Source: Comamonadaceae bacterium (GTDB lineage Bacteria > Pseudomonadota > Gammaproteobacteria > Burkholderiales > Burkholderiaceae_C). From it: a DNA stretch of 42,902 bases. Where the stretch lies: positions 1-42,902 of the forward strand of contig CANJQN010000035.1 in the NCBI GenBank assembly GCA_947476465.1, given 5' to 3'. The position numbers were made by a program, and so were the translations under genes. This document shows positions 16,120 to 24,617 of the stretch, one piece after another. How positions within the stretch are numbered: the first letter of the stretch is position 1; each line of letters starts with the position of its first letter. Under the pieces are notes generated by a model. That model was not told the origin of the DNA. It ran no database searches and was given only the letters and a program-made list of their open reading frames with translations.

Positions 16120-17595
16120 TCAGTTCAGTTTGGAAGCGGCGACGTGCTTCAGGAAGTCGGCAACCGACACATTCATGACGTCGGTGAAGGGCTTGGGATA
16201 AACACCCATGAACAGCACGGCGACCGCCAAGATGCCCAGCATCAGGAACTCGCGCGAATTGATGTCGGAGAGGCCACGCACGTCCTCGTTGGCCACCGGG
16301 CCGAGGTAGACGCGCTTGAACATCCACAGCGTGTAGGCGGCGCCGAAGATCAGCGCGGTGGCCGCCAAAAGGCCCAGGATGAAGTGCTTTTGCGTGGCGC
16401 CCAGGATCACCATCCACTCGCCCACGAAACCGGCGGTGGCCGGCAGGCCGCAGTTGGCCATGGCGAACAGCAGCGCGAAGGCGGTGAAGTTGGGCATGGT
16501 GTTGATCACCCCGCCGTAGCTGGAGATCTCCCGTGAATGCACGCGGTCGTACAGCACGCCAATGCACAGGAACATGGCGCCCGAGACAAAGCCGTGGGCG
16601 ATCATCTGCACCAGCCCACCGGCCACACCCAGGTCGTTGAAGATGAAAAAGCCCAGCGTGACGAAGCCCATGTGGGCCACCGATGAATAGGCCACCAGCT
16701 TCTTCATGTCCTGCTGGACCATGGCTACAAGGCCGACGTAGATCACGGCCACCAGCGACAGGACGATCATCAGCGGCGCCCACTGGTGCGAGGCATCGGG
16801 CGCGATGGGCATGGAAAAGCGCAGGAAGCCGTAAGCGCCCAGCTTGAGCATGATGGCCGCCAGCACCGCCGAGCCGCCGGTGGGCGCTTCCACATGGACG
16901 TCGGGCAGCCAGGTGTGCACCGGCCACATCGGCACCTTCACGGCGAACGCGGCGAAGAAGGCAAAGAACACCAGGGTCTGGGCCGGTCCGGCCAGCGGCA
17001 GCTTGTGCCAGGTGAGGATGTCGAAGCTGCCGCCGGCCTTGTTGTACAGGTAGACCAGCGCGATCAGCATCAGCAGCGAGCCCAGCAGCGTGTACAGGAA
17101 GAACTTGAAGGCTGCGTAGATCTTCTTCGGGCCGCCCCAGATGCCGATGATGAGGTACATCGGGATCAGCGTGGCCTCGAAGAACACGTAAAACAGCATC
17201 GCGTCCAGCGCGGCGAACACGCCGATCATCAGGCCCGACAAGATCAGGAACGCGCCCATGTACTGGTTGACGCGCTCGTTGATCGACTCCCAGGCCGAGA
17301 TCACCACGACGACGGTGATGAAGGCCGTCAGCGGCACGAACCAGAACGAGATGCCGTCGATGCCCAGGTGGTAGTGGACGTTCAAGCGCGCGATCCAGCT
17401 GGCCTTCTCGACGAACTGCATGGCAGAGGTGCTGTTGTCGAAACCACCGAACATCGGCAAGGTGACCAGCAGGCTGACCAACGCGCCGAGCAGAGCGATC
17501 CAGCGCACCACGCGCGCCTGATCGTCACGGCCCAGGGCCAGCAGGACGACGCCGAAAAAAATCGGCGTCCAGATGGCAAGGCTTAGCAAACCCAT
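16120..17595 (-). CDS. nuoM: NADH-quinone oxidoreductase subunit M
   Basis: A 491-residue antiporter-like subunit of complex I. Hallmarks are the LNVHYHLGIDGISFWFVPL segment, the conserved Glu in FFEATLIPMYLIIGIWGG, KVPMWPVHTWLPDVHVEAPTGG and KKLVAYSSVAHMGFV. About 14 transmembrane helices, usual length. It follows nuoL by 13 bp. Confidence 0.98.
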   Translation of the reverse strand: MGLLSLAIWTPIFFGVVLLALGRDDQARVVRWIALLGALVSLLVTLPMFGGFDNSTSAMQFVEKASWIARLNVHYHLGIDGISFWFVPLTAFITVVVVISAWESINERVNQYMGAFLILSGLMIGVFAALDAMLFYVFFEATLIPMYLIIGIWGGPKKIYAAFKFFLYTLLGSLLMLIALVYLYNKAGGSFDILTWHKLPLAGPAQTLVFFAFFAAFAVKVPMWPVHTWLPDVHVEAPTGGSAVLAAIMLKLGAYGFLRFSMPIAPDASHQWAPLMIVLSLVAVIYVGLVAMVQQDMKKLVAYSSVAHMGFVTLGFFIFNDLGVAGGLVQMIAHGFVSGAMFLCIGVLYDRVHSREISSYGGVINTMPNFTAFALLFAMANCGLPATAGFVGEWMVILGATQKHFILGLLAATALIFGAAYTLWMFKRVYLGPVANEDVRGLSDINSREFLMLGILAVAVLFMGVYPKPFTDVMNVSVADFLKHVAASKLN

Positions 17596-17608
17596 TTTTG
17601 TTCTTCTC

Positions 17609-19657
17609 CTACTTGCCCAGCCAGGCCGACCATGGGGCCACGAACCATGTCAACAGAACGAACAGGCCGACGATCATGGCCAGTGCGTAGTGATAAAGGT
17701 AACCGGTCTGCAGACGACGCACCACGAAGGCGAACACGCTCACCAAACGGGCGCTGCCGTTGACGGCGGCGCCGTCGATGATGGCCTGGTCGCCGCCCTT
17801 CCACAGCGCGATGCCCAGGCCTCGCGCGGCACGCGCGAGCACGTTCTCGTTGAACCAGTCCATGTAGTACTTGTTGTCCAGCAGGCGATAGACAAAGCCC
17901 GCACGCGCCTTGATGGCAGCCGGCAGCGCCGGGTTGACCATGTACATGTACCAGGCCAGCACCACGCCAGCCAGCGCCAGCCAGAACGGCGCGGTGCTCA
18001 AACCGTGTAGGGCCATGGCTGTCGCGCCGTGGAATTTTTCGGCCAGCACCACCATCGCCTTGTGCTTTTCGGCGTCGACGAAGATCGCGTCCTTGAAGAA
18101 GTCGCCGAACAGCATGGGCCCGATGGTCAGGTAGCCGATGACGACCGAGGGGATCGCCAGCAGGATCAGCGGCACCGTCACCACCCAGGGCGTCTCGTGC
18201 GGCTTGTCGTGGCCATGGTCGTCGTGTCCGGGATCAGCATGTCCATGATCGTTATGGTGCGCATCCGGGTTCTGGTCGAACCGCTCCTTGCCGTGGAACA
18301 CCAGGAAGTACATGCGAAACGAATAGAAGGCCGTGACGAACACGCCGGCCAGCACCGCGAAGTTGGCGAAGCCGGCACCCCACAGCTGGCTCTCGTGCAC
18401 GGCCTCGATGATGCTGTCCTTGGAGTAGAAACCCGCGAACAAGGGCGTGCCGATCAGGGCCAGCGACCCCAGCAGCGCGGTGATCCAGGTGATGGGCATG
18501 TACTTGCGCACCCCGCCCATCCAGCGGATGTCCTGGTTGTGGTGCAGGCCCATGATCACCGAGCCGGCGGCCAGGAACAGCAGCGCCTTGAAGAAGGCGT
18601 GCGTCATCAGGTGGAACACCGCCACCGAGTAGGCCGACGCGCCCAGGGCCACGGTCATGTAGCCCAGCTGCGACAGCGTGGAATAGGCCACCACCCGCTT
18701 GATGTCGTTCTGGATGATGCCCAGAAAGCCCATGAACAGCGCGGTGATCGCGCCGATGACCATGATGAAGGACAAGGCCGTGTCGCTCAGCTCGAACAGC
18801 GGCGACATGCGCGCGACCATGAAGATGCCGGCCGTCACCATGGTGGCAGCGTGGATCAGCGCCGAGATGGGGGTGGGGCCCTCCATCGAGTCGGGCAGCC
18901 ACACGTGCAGCGGAAACTGCGCGCTCTTGCCCATGGCGCCGATGAACAGGCAAATGCAGATCACGGTGATCAGCATCCAGCTGGTGCCCGGCAGGGTCAG
19001 CTCGGCCAGCTCGCCGGATTTTGCGAAGGCCTGGGCGTAGTCGAGCGTGCCGGCGAAGGCGGCGATCAGGCCGATGCCCAGGATGAAGCCGAAGTCACCG
19101 ACCCGGTTCACCAAAAACGCCTTCATGTTGGCGAAGATGGCCGTGGGCTTGTTGTACCAGAAGCCGATCAGCAGGTAGGACACCAGGCCCACAGCCTCCC
19201 AGCCGAAGAACAGCTGCAGGAAGTTGTTGCTCATCACCAGCATCAGCATCGAGAAGGTGAACAGCGAGATGTACGAGAAGAAGCGGTTGTAGCCCTCGTC
19301 TTCCTCCATGTAGCCGATGGTGTAGATGTGCACCATGAGCGAGACGAAGGTCACGACGCACATCATCATGGCCGTGAGGCCGTCGACCAGGAAGCCAATC
19401 TCCATCTTGAGGCCGCCCACCACCATCCACTCGTAGATCGTGGCGTTGAAGCGGGCGCCGTCCTGCGCGACGCTCTTGAGCGTCATGGCCGAGACGATGA
19501 AAGCCACCAGCACGCCCAGGATGGTCAGGCTGTGCGTCACGCGGCGACCGATCCGGTTGCCGCCGAAGGTGGTGCCGAAGATGCCGGCCAGCACCGCGCC
19601 CGCCAGCGGGGCCAGCGGTACGGCGAGCAGGGTCGATGCGGATAGGGTCTGGCTCAT
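17609..19657 (-). CDS. nuoL: NADH-quinone oxidoreductase subunit L
   Basis: A 682-residue subunit at the distal end of the complex I membrane arm, with the long lateral helix along the C-terminal half that couples the proton channels. Motifs include FGWEAVGLVSYLLIGFWY, SAQFPLHVWLPDSMEGPTP, the helix RVVAYSTLSQLGYM and, near the C-terminus, NKYYMDWFNENV. A loop coded at about 18189-18270 is very His/Asp rich (about nine His in 25 residues), longer than in E. coli NuoL. It follows nuoK by 16 bp. Confidence 0.98.
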   Translation of the reverse strand: MSQTLSASTLLAVPLAPLAGAVLAGIFGTTFGGNRIGRRVTHSLTILGVLVAFIVSAMTLKSVAQDGARFNATIYEWMVVGGLKMEIGFLVDGLTAMMMCVVTFVSLMVHIYTIGYMEEDEGYNRFFSYISLFTFSMLMLVMSNNFLQLFFGWEAVGLVSYLLIGFWYNKPTAIFANMKAFLVNRVGDFGFILGIGLIAAFAGTLDYAQAFAKSGELAELTLPGTSWMLITVICICLFIGAMGKSAQFPLHVWLPDSMEGPTPISALIHAATMVTAGIFMVARMSPLFELSDTALSFIMVIGAITALFMGFLGIIQNDIKRVVAYSTLSQLGYMTVALGASAYSVAVFHLMTHAFFKALLFLAAGSVIMGLHHNQDIRWMGGVRKYMPITWITALLGSLALIGTPLFAGFYSKDSIIEAVHESQLWGAGFANFAVLAGVFVTAFYSFRMYFLVFHGKERFDQNPDAHHNDHGHADPGHDDHGHDKPHETPWVVTVPLILLAIPSVVIGYLTIGPMLFGDFFKDAIFVDAEKHKAMVVLAEKFHGATAMALHGLSTAPFWLALAGVVLAWYMYMVNPALPAAIKARAGFVYRLLDNKYYMDWFNENVLARAARGLGIALWKGGDQAIIDGAAVNGSARLVSVFAFVVRRLQTGYLYHYALAMIVGLFVLLTWFVAPWSAWLGK

Positions 19658-19673
19658 GTTTGTTCTTTTGTCC

Positions 19674-19982
19674 TCAACCCTTGAGCGTGTTGAGTTCTTC
19701 GACGTTGATGTTCGACTTGTTGCGGAACAGCAGCACCAGGATGGCCAAGCCGATCGCCGATTCGGCCGCGGCCACGGTCAGGATGAAGAACACGAACACC
19801 TGGCCGTGCATGTCGCCCAGGTAGTAGGAGAAGGCCACGAAGTTCGTGTTGACGGCCAGCAGCATCAGCTCGATGCACATCAACAGCACGATCAGGTTGC
19901 GCCGGTTCAGGAAGATGCCGACCACCGACATCGAGAACATGATGGCGCCCAGGGAGAGAAAGTGTCCGAGCGTGAGGTTCAT
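19674..19982 (-). CDS. nuoK: NADH-quinone oxidoreductase subunit K
   Basis: A 102-residue subunit with three transmembrane helices. The conserved membrane Glu residues are in LLMCIELMLLAVN and in VAAAESAIGLAIL; both are part of the proton path. Its ATG overlaps the nuoJ stop by four bases. Confidence 0.98.
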   Translation of the reverse strand: MNLTLGHFLSLGAIMFSMSVVGIFLNRRNLIVLLMCIELMLLAVNTNFVAFSYYLGDMHGQVFVFFILTVAAAESAIGLAILVLLFRNKSNINVEELNTLKG

Positions 19983-20653
19983 GGCTTGGCCTGCTTAACG
20001 GTCGGATCAGAGGGGTCGGCGGGATCGGTCGGCGCCGGCGGTGCCGCGACCGTTGGCGCCAGCTTGACGATCCGCAAACGGTCGCCCGCCTTCACGCGCA
20101 CCTGCACCGAGGCGTCGATCTGGCGGGTGTCCTTGCGCTGGCGCAGCGTGAGCGCGATGGCCGCGATGATGGCCACCAGCAGGATGACGGCGGCCACCTC
20201 CAGCGGGTAGATGTATTGCGAGTAGACCAGTTTGCCCAGCTCGGCGGTGTTGGAAAAGCCTGGGGCCGACCACCCTGCCGAGACCGCCACGCGGGCCTCT
20301 TCGCCCATGCGAAAGCCGCCCATGAGGACGGCCGCCATCTCCAGCGCGAACAAGGCGCCGATCAGACCGGCCAGCGGGAAGTGCTTCCAGAAGCCGGCGC
20401 GCACGGCGGCGGCGTCGACGTCGAGCATCATCACCACGAACAGGAAAAGCACCATCACCGCGCCGACATAGACCAGCACCAGCGCGATCGCCAGGAACTC
20501 GGCGCGCAGCATCAGCCACACCGCAGCCGCCTGCGAGAACGCGAGCACCAGGTAGAGCGCGGCGTGCACCGAGTTGCGCGCGGTGATCACGCGGAACGAC
20601 GCGAACAGCAGCACCGCGGAGAACAGGTAGAAGAGGCCGGTTTTGACGTCCAT
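19979..20653 (-). CDS. nuoJ: NADH-quinone oxidoreductase subunit J
   Basis: A 224-residue membrane subunit with five helices. The conserved segment ALVLVYVGAVMVLFLFVVMML includes the pi-bulge helix that transmits conformational change. The last 30 residues form a Pro/Asp/Thr-rich cytoplasmic tail (PAPTDPADPSDP) that is not part of the core fold. Overlaps nuoK and lies 24 bp after nuoI. Confidence 0.97.
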   Translation of the reverse strand: MDVKTGLFYLFSAVLLFASFRVITARNSVHAALYLVLAFSQAAAVWLMLRAEFLAIALVLVYVGAVMVLFLFVVMMLDVDAAAVRAGFWKHFPLAGLIGALFALEMAAVLMGGFRMGEEARVAVSAGWSAPGFSNTAELGKLVYSQYIYPLEVAAVILLVAIIAAIALTLRQRKDTRQIDASVQVRVKAGDRLRIVKLAPTVAAPPAPTDPADPSDPTVKQAKP

Positions 20654-20677
20654 GGTTTTTCTTGTTCAGGTTGCGCG

Positions 20678-21196
20678 TCAGCGGTACTTGCCGTCCGCAG
20701 CCCTGGCGGCCGCGATCTCCGCCTCGTAGCGGTCGCCCACGGCCAGCAGCATGTCCTTGGTGAAGTACAGGTCGCCGCGCTTTTCGCCGTGGTATTCGAA
20801 GATGTGGGTCTCGACGATGGAGTCGACCGGGCAGCTCTCTTCGCAGAAGCCGCAGAAGATGCACTTGGTCAGGTCGATGTCGTAGCGCGTGGTGCGGCGG
20901 GTGCCGTCTTCGCGCTGTTCGGACTCGATCGTGATCGCCATGGCGGGGCAGACGGCCTCGCACAGCTTGCAGGCGATGCAGCGCTCTTCGCCGTTGTCGT
21001 AGCGGCGCAGGGCGTGCAGGCCGCGAAAGCGCGGCGACAGCGGCGTTTTTTCCTCGGGGAACTGCACCGTGATCTTGCGGCTGAAGGCGTACTTGCCGGT
21101 GATGGCCAGGCCCTTGAACAACTCCAGCAGCATGAAGCTGGACAGGAAGTCCTTGAGCGAGAACGCCGGGGGCCGGTCGATGGTTTGGGATGTCAT
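20678..21196 (-). CDS. nuoI: NADH-quinone oxidoreductase subunit I (two 4Fe-4S clusters)
   Basis: A 172-residue ferredoxin-like subunit that carries clusters N6a and N6b. Both motifs are intact: CIACKLCEAVCP and CIFCGFCEESCP, each CxxCxxCxxxCP. The start at 21196 gives MTSQTIDRPP; GGGAGG lies upstream. A start 33 bp earlier is open but reads through a repeat copy in the nuoH-nuoI gap. Confidence 0.97.
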   Translation of the reverse strand: MTSQTIDRPPAFSLKDFLSSFMLLELFKGLAITGKYAFSRKITVQFPEEKTPLSPRFRGLHALRRYDNGEERCIACKLCEAVCPAMAITIESEQREDGTRRTTRYDIDLTKCIFCGFCEESCPVDSIVETHIFEYHGEKRGDLYFTKDMLLAVGDRYEAEIAAARAADGKYR

Positions 21197-21285
21197 GGCG
21201 ATATCAGGCCTCCCGCCGGGCCGCCCCAAGGGTGGCTTGCGCCCCCTGGGGGGGCAGAAAGTACACGAAGTGATGAACGTAGGGG
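21197..21285. repeat. GC-rich repeat copy, nuoH-nuoI gap
   Basis: The minus strand here reads CACTTCGTGT followed by CTGCCCCCCCAGGGGGCGC and then GGGGCGGCCCGGCGGGAGG. The same blocks in the same order occur at 26000-26080 (opposite orientation) and 26590-26690, so this is a dispersed repeat family rather than chance GC richness. Confidence 0.75.
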
Positions 21286-21292
21286 CACAAGT

Positions 21293-22375
21293 TCATTTCC
21301 AGATGTTGAACGAGGTCTGCATCCACAGACCAACCACCACCAGCCAGACCAGCGTGACTGGAATGAAGATCTTCCAGCCCAGACGCATGATCTGGTCGTA
21401 GCGGTAACGCGGGAACGTCGAGCGCACCCACAGGAACATGGTGACCACGGCGAAGGTCTTGAGACCCAGCCAGATCCAGCCCGGCACCCACGCCAGCACG
21501 GGCGCGTCGATGGGCGGCAACCAGCCCCCCAGGAACAGGACCACCGTGAGGATGGACACCAGCCACATGTTGGCGTATTCGGCCAGGAAGAACATGGCAA
21601 AACTCATGCCCGAGTACTCGATCATGTGGCCCGCGACGATCTCGGATTCACCCTCAACCACGTCGAAGGGGTGGCGGTTGGTCTCGGCCAGCCCGGAGAT
21701 GAAATACACGACAAAGATCGGCAGCAGCGGCAGCCAGTTCCAGGACAGGAAGTTCAGGCCCATGCCGGCGAAGTAGCCCTTGTCCTGCCCCAGGACGATC
21801 TGCGTCATGTTCAGGGTGCCCGAGACCATCAGCACGACCACCATGCAAAAGCCCATGGCGATCTCGTAGCTCACCATCTGGGCCGAGGCGCGCAGCGCGC
21901 CCAAAAAGGCGTACTTCGAGTTGGACGCCCAGCCCGCGATGATCACGCCATACACCTCCAGCGAGGTGACGGCCAGCAGGAACAAAAGGCCCGCGTTGAT
22001 GTTGGACAGCGCCACGTCGGGGCCGAAGGGGATGACCGCCCAGGCCACCAGCGCCGGCATGATGGTCATCACAGGGCCGAGGAAGAACAGGCCCTTGTTG
22101 GCCGCCGACGGCTGGATGATTTCCTTGGTGAGCAGCTTGAGCGCGTCGGCGATGGGCTGCAACAGGCCCATCGGGCCGACCCGGTTGGGGCCCACGCGCA
22201 CCTGCGTGAAGCCGATGGCCTTGCGCTCCCACAGCGTGAGGTAGGCAACCGCACCCATCAGGGGCAGCACCACCGCCATGATCTTGATCAGCGTCCAGAC
22301 CACCGGCCAGCCCATCGAGGACCACCAGGGCGCGGCGATCAGGCCGTTACCGAAGCCGAAGATTGCGTCGATCAT
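21293..22375 (-). CDS. nuoH: NADH-quinone oxidoreductase subunit H
   Basis: A 360-residue membrane subunit at the junction of the peripheral and membrane arms, forming most of the quinone chamber. Conserved elements are the RVGPNRVGPMGLLQPIAD loop, the ALRASAQMVSYEIAMGF segment and the charged loop AETNRHPFDVVEGESEIVAG. Its ATG overlaps the nuoG stop by four bases. Confidence 0.98.
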   Translation of the reverse strand: MIDAIFGFGNGLIAAPWWSSMGWPVVWTLIKIMAVVLPLMGAVAYLTLWERKAIGFTQVRVGPNRVGPMGLLQPIADALKLLTKEIIQPSAANKGLFFLGPVMTIMPALVAWAVIPFGPDVALSNINAGLLFLLAVTSLEVYGVIIAGWASNSKYAFLGALRASAQMVSYEIAMGFCMVVVLMVSGTLNMTQIVLGQDKGYFAGMGLNFLSWNWLPLLPIFVVYFISGLAETNRHPFDVVEGESEIVAGHMIEYSGMSFAMFFLAEYANMWLVSILTVVLFLGGWLPPIDAPVLAWVPGWIWLGLKTFAVVTMFLWVRSTFPRYRYDQIMRLGWKIFIPVTLVWLVVVGLWMQTSFNIWK

Positions 22376-24612
22376 GCGCGGACTCCTTCGGCGGCGCCGG
22401 CCAGGCGCCCATCGGCCGTGAGTTGCAGCGGCGGCGAGCGGCGCACGATGCCGTCGAGCTGGTAGATGGCGGCGGTGGCGGGGCGGCCTGGCGCCTCGGC
22501 CAGGTCGATGGCGGCGGCGGTGGCGTTGTCAAGGCGCGGGCCCTGCACGAACTCCTGGCCGGCATCCTGCGGGCCGCGCGCCGCCGTGAGCACGTCTTGC
22601 GCGGTCTCGAACTCGAAGCCGGGCAGGTCCAGCATCGTGCCCAGCACCCGCAGCACCTTCCAGCCCGGACGGGCCTCGCCCATGGGCTTGACCACCGCGT
22701 GGAAGCCCTGCACCCGGCCTTCGGCGTTGACAAAGGTGCCGGGCGTCTCGGTCCAGGGCGCGATGGGGAGGATCACGTCGCTGATGTCGAGGTTGGCCTT
22801 GAAAGGGCTGAGCGTGACGACCATTTCGGCCTGGCCGATGCCGGCAGCGGCCTGCGCGCCGCCAGCGGCATCGAAGGCCGGTTCGGTGTTGAGCAGCAGC
22901 ACGGCCTTGAGGCCGCCAGCCAGCATCTGGCCCGCGTTCAGGCCGCCGGCACGCGGCGATGCGCCGGCCAGCTGCGCGCCCACGGTGTTGGCGGCTTCGG
23001 TGAGGTACCCCACTGTGGCGCCGGTCTGCTCGCCAATCCACTGGGCCAGGGCCAGCAGCGAAGAGGCCTTGGCATGGTGCGCGGCGGCATTGCCCAACAG
23101 GATGGCTTTGCGTTCGCCGGAGAGCAGGGAGCGGGCGATGGCAACCCACGGTCCGGATTGAGCCACTCCCCCCAACCGTTCGGGCTGAGCCTGTCGAAGC
23201 CCTTCGACAGGCTCAGGGCGAACGGAAGTGACAGGCTCAGGGCGAACGGAAGTGACAAGCTCAGGGCGAACGGAAGCGGGAGGTGCGATGCCCTTTTCGA
23301 CGGCAATGGCAAGGGCGATCGCCGCCAAGGCTTGCGCCCACTGGCCGGCCGGCACGATGGCCTTGGTCTTGATGGCCATGGCCCAATCGTTGTCGGTGTC
23401 GTTGACCACGCTGACCTGCGCACCCTTGCGGGTGGCGGCGCGAACGCGCAGCGCGAACAGCGGGTGGTCCTTGCGCAGGTTCGAGCCCACGACCAGCACG
23501 CGCTCCAGATCGGACAGGGCCGCGATGCGCGTGCCCAGCCAGCGCACGCCCTCACCCGAGGTGAACTCGGCGTGGCGCAGCCGGTGGTCGATGTTCTCGC
23601 TGCCCAAGCCGCGCATCAGCGCGCCGGCCAGGTACAGCTCTTCGACGGTGCTGTGGGGGCTGGCCAGGGCGCCGATGGCCTTGGCACCGTGGTCGGCCTT
23701 GATCTGCTGGAGGCCGTTGGCCACGTATTCGAGCGCGGTCTGCCAGTCGACCGTCTTCCACTGCCCGCCCTGCTTGAGCATAGGCGCGGTCAGGCGTTCG
23801 GCGGTGTTGAGGGCCTCGTACGAGAAGCGGTCGCGGTCGGCCAGCCAGCATTCGTTGACGCCATCATTTTCCAGCGGCAGCACGCGCATCACGCGATTGC
23901 CCTTGACCTGGACGATGAGGTTGGCGCCGGTGGAATCGTGCGGGCTGACGCTCTTGCGGCGCGACAGCTCCCAGGTGCGGGCGGCATACCGGAAAGGTTT
24001 GCTGGTGAGCGCGCCGACCGGGCACAGGTCGATCATGTTGCCCGAGACTTCGGAGTCGACGGTATCGCCGACCACGGTGGTGATCTCGGAGTGCTCGCCC
24101 CGATGGATCATGCCCAGCTCCATCACGCCGGCCACTTCCTGGCCGAAGCGCACGCAGCGTGTGCAGTGGATGCAGCGGGACATCTCCGCCATGGAAATCA
24201 GCGGGCCGACGTCCTTGTTCAGGACGGTGCGCTTTTCTTCTTCGTAGCGCGAGGCGGAGCCGCCGTAGCCCACGGCCAGGTCTTGCAGCTGGCACTCGCC
24301 GCCCTGGTCGCAGATGGGGCAGTCCAGCGGGTGGTTGATCAGCAAAAATTCCATCACCGACTGCTGGGCCTTCACCGCTTTGTCGGACTTGGTGCGCACG
24401 ATCATGCCGTTGGTGACGGGCGTGGCGCAGGCCGGCATGGGCTTGGGCGCCTTCTCCACGTCAACCAGGCACATGCGGCAGTTGGCCGCGATCGAGAGCT
24501 TTTTGTGATAGCAAAAATGCGGGATGTAGGTGCCCGCCTTCTCGGCCGCATGCATGATCATGCTGCCTTCGGTGATCTCCACCTTCTTGCCGTCGAGTTC
24601 GATTTCAACCAT
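22372..24612 (-). CDS. nuoG: NADH-quinone oxidoreductase subunit G, carrying an in-frame repeat insertion
   Basis: A 746-residue iron-sulfur subunit of the NADH dehydrogenase module. The N-terminal ferredoxin domain has Cys residues in HFCYHKKLSIAANCRMCLVD and ACATPV; next come HPLDCPICDQGGECQ and CIHCTRCVRFGQ for the 4Fe-4S clusters and DLCPVGALTSKPF, then a molybdopterin-oxidoreductase-like fold without cofactor. Residues about 446-479 are an insertion read from a palindromic repeat (three SVRPE-type units ending VRPEPVEG). The start at 24612 gives MVEIELDGKKVEI; the open frame upstream is inside nuoF. It lies 5 bp after nuoF. Confidence 0.96.
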   Translation of the reverse strand: MVEIELDGKKVEITEGSMIMHAAEKAGTYIPHFCYHKKLSIAANCRMCLVDVEKAPKPMPACATPVTNGMIVRTKSDKAVKAQQSVMEFLLINHPLDCPICDQGGECQLQDLAVGYGGSASRYEEEKRTVLNKDVGPLISMAEMSRCIHCTRCVRFGQEVAGVMELGMIHRGEHSEITTVVGDTVDSEVSGNMIDLCPVGALTSKPFRYAARTWELSRRKSVSPHDSTGANLIVQVKGNRVMRVLPLENDGVNECWLADRDRFSYEALNTAERLTAPMLKQGGQWKTVDWQTALEYVANGLQQIKADHGAKAIGALASPHSTVEELYLAGALMRGLGSENIDHRLRHAEFTSGEGVRWLGTRIAALSDLERVLVVGSNLRKDHPLFALRVRAATRKGAQVSVVNDTDNDWAMAIKTKAIVPAGQWAQALAAIALAIAVEKGIAPPASVRPELVTSVRPEPVTSVRPEPVEGLRQAQPERLGGVAQSGPWVAIARSLLSGERKAILLGNAAAHHAKASSLLALAQWIGEQTGATVGYLTEAANTVGAQLAGASPRAGGLNAGQMLAGGLKAVLLLNTEPAFDAAGGAQAAAGIGQAEMVVTLSPFKANLDISDVILPIAPWTETPGTFVNAEGRVQGFHAVVKPMGEARPGWKVLRVLGTMLDLPGFEFETAQDVLTAARGPQDAGQEFVQGPRLDNATAAAIDLAEAPGRPATAAIYQLDGIVRRSPPLQLTADGRLAGAAEGVRA
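23176..23273. repeat. Palindromic repeat with two extra direct units inside nuoG
   Basis: Bases 23176-23225 form a near-perfect 50-bp palindrome with arms CCGTTCGGGCTGAGCCTGTC and its near complement GACAGGCTCAGGGCGAACGG. Two 24-bp direct repeats of the right arm follow (23226-23249 and 23250-23273), each AAGTGACA[G/A]GCTCAGGG plus CGAACGG. The whole is open in the nuoG frame. A rearranged copy lies at 27949-28031. Confidence 0.95.
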
Positions 24613-24617
24613 GTCTG

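Noticed and set aside
18029..19645. Long + strand open frames across nuoL and other nuo genes
   Set aside because: They are antisense shadows of certain complex I genes, with compositional bias and no recognisable domain or ribosome site.
23176..23225. Intrinsic terminator inside nuoG
   Set aside because: The stem is strong but is not followed by a U-run on either strand and the reading frame continues through it.
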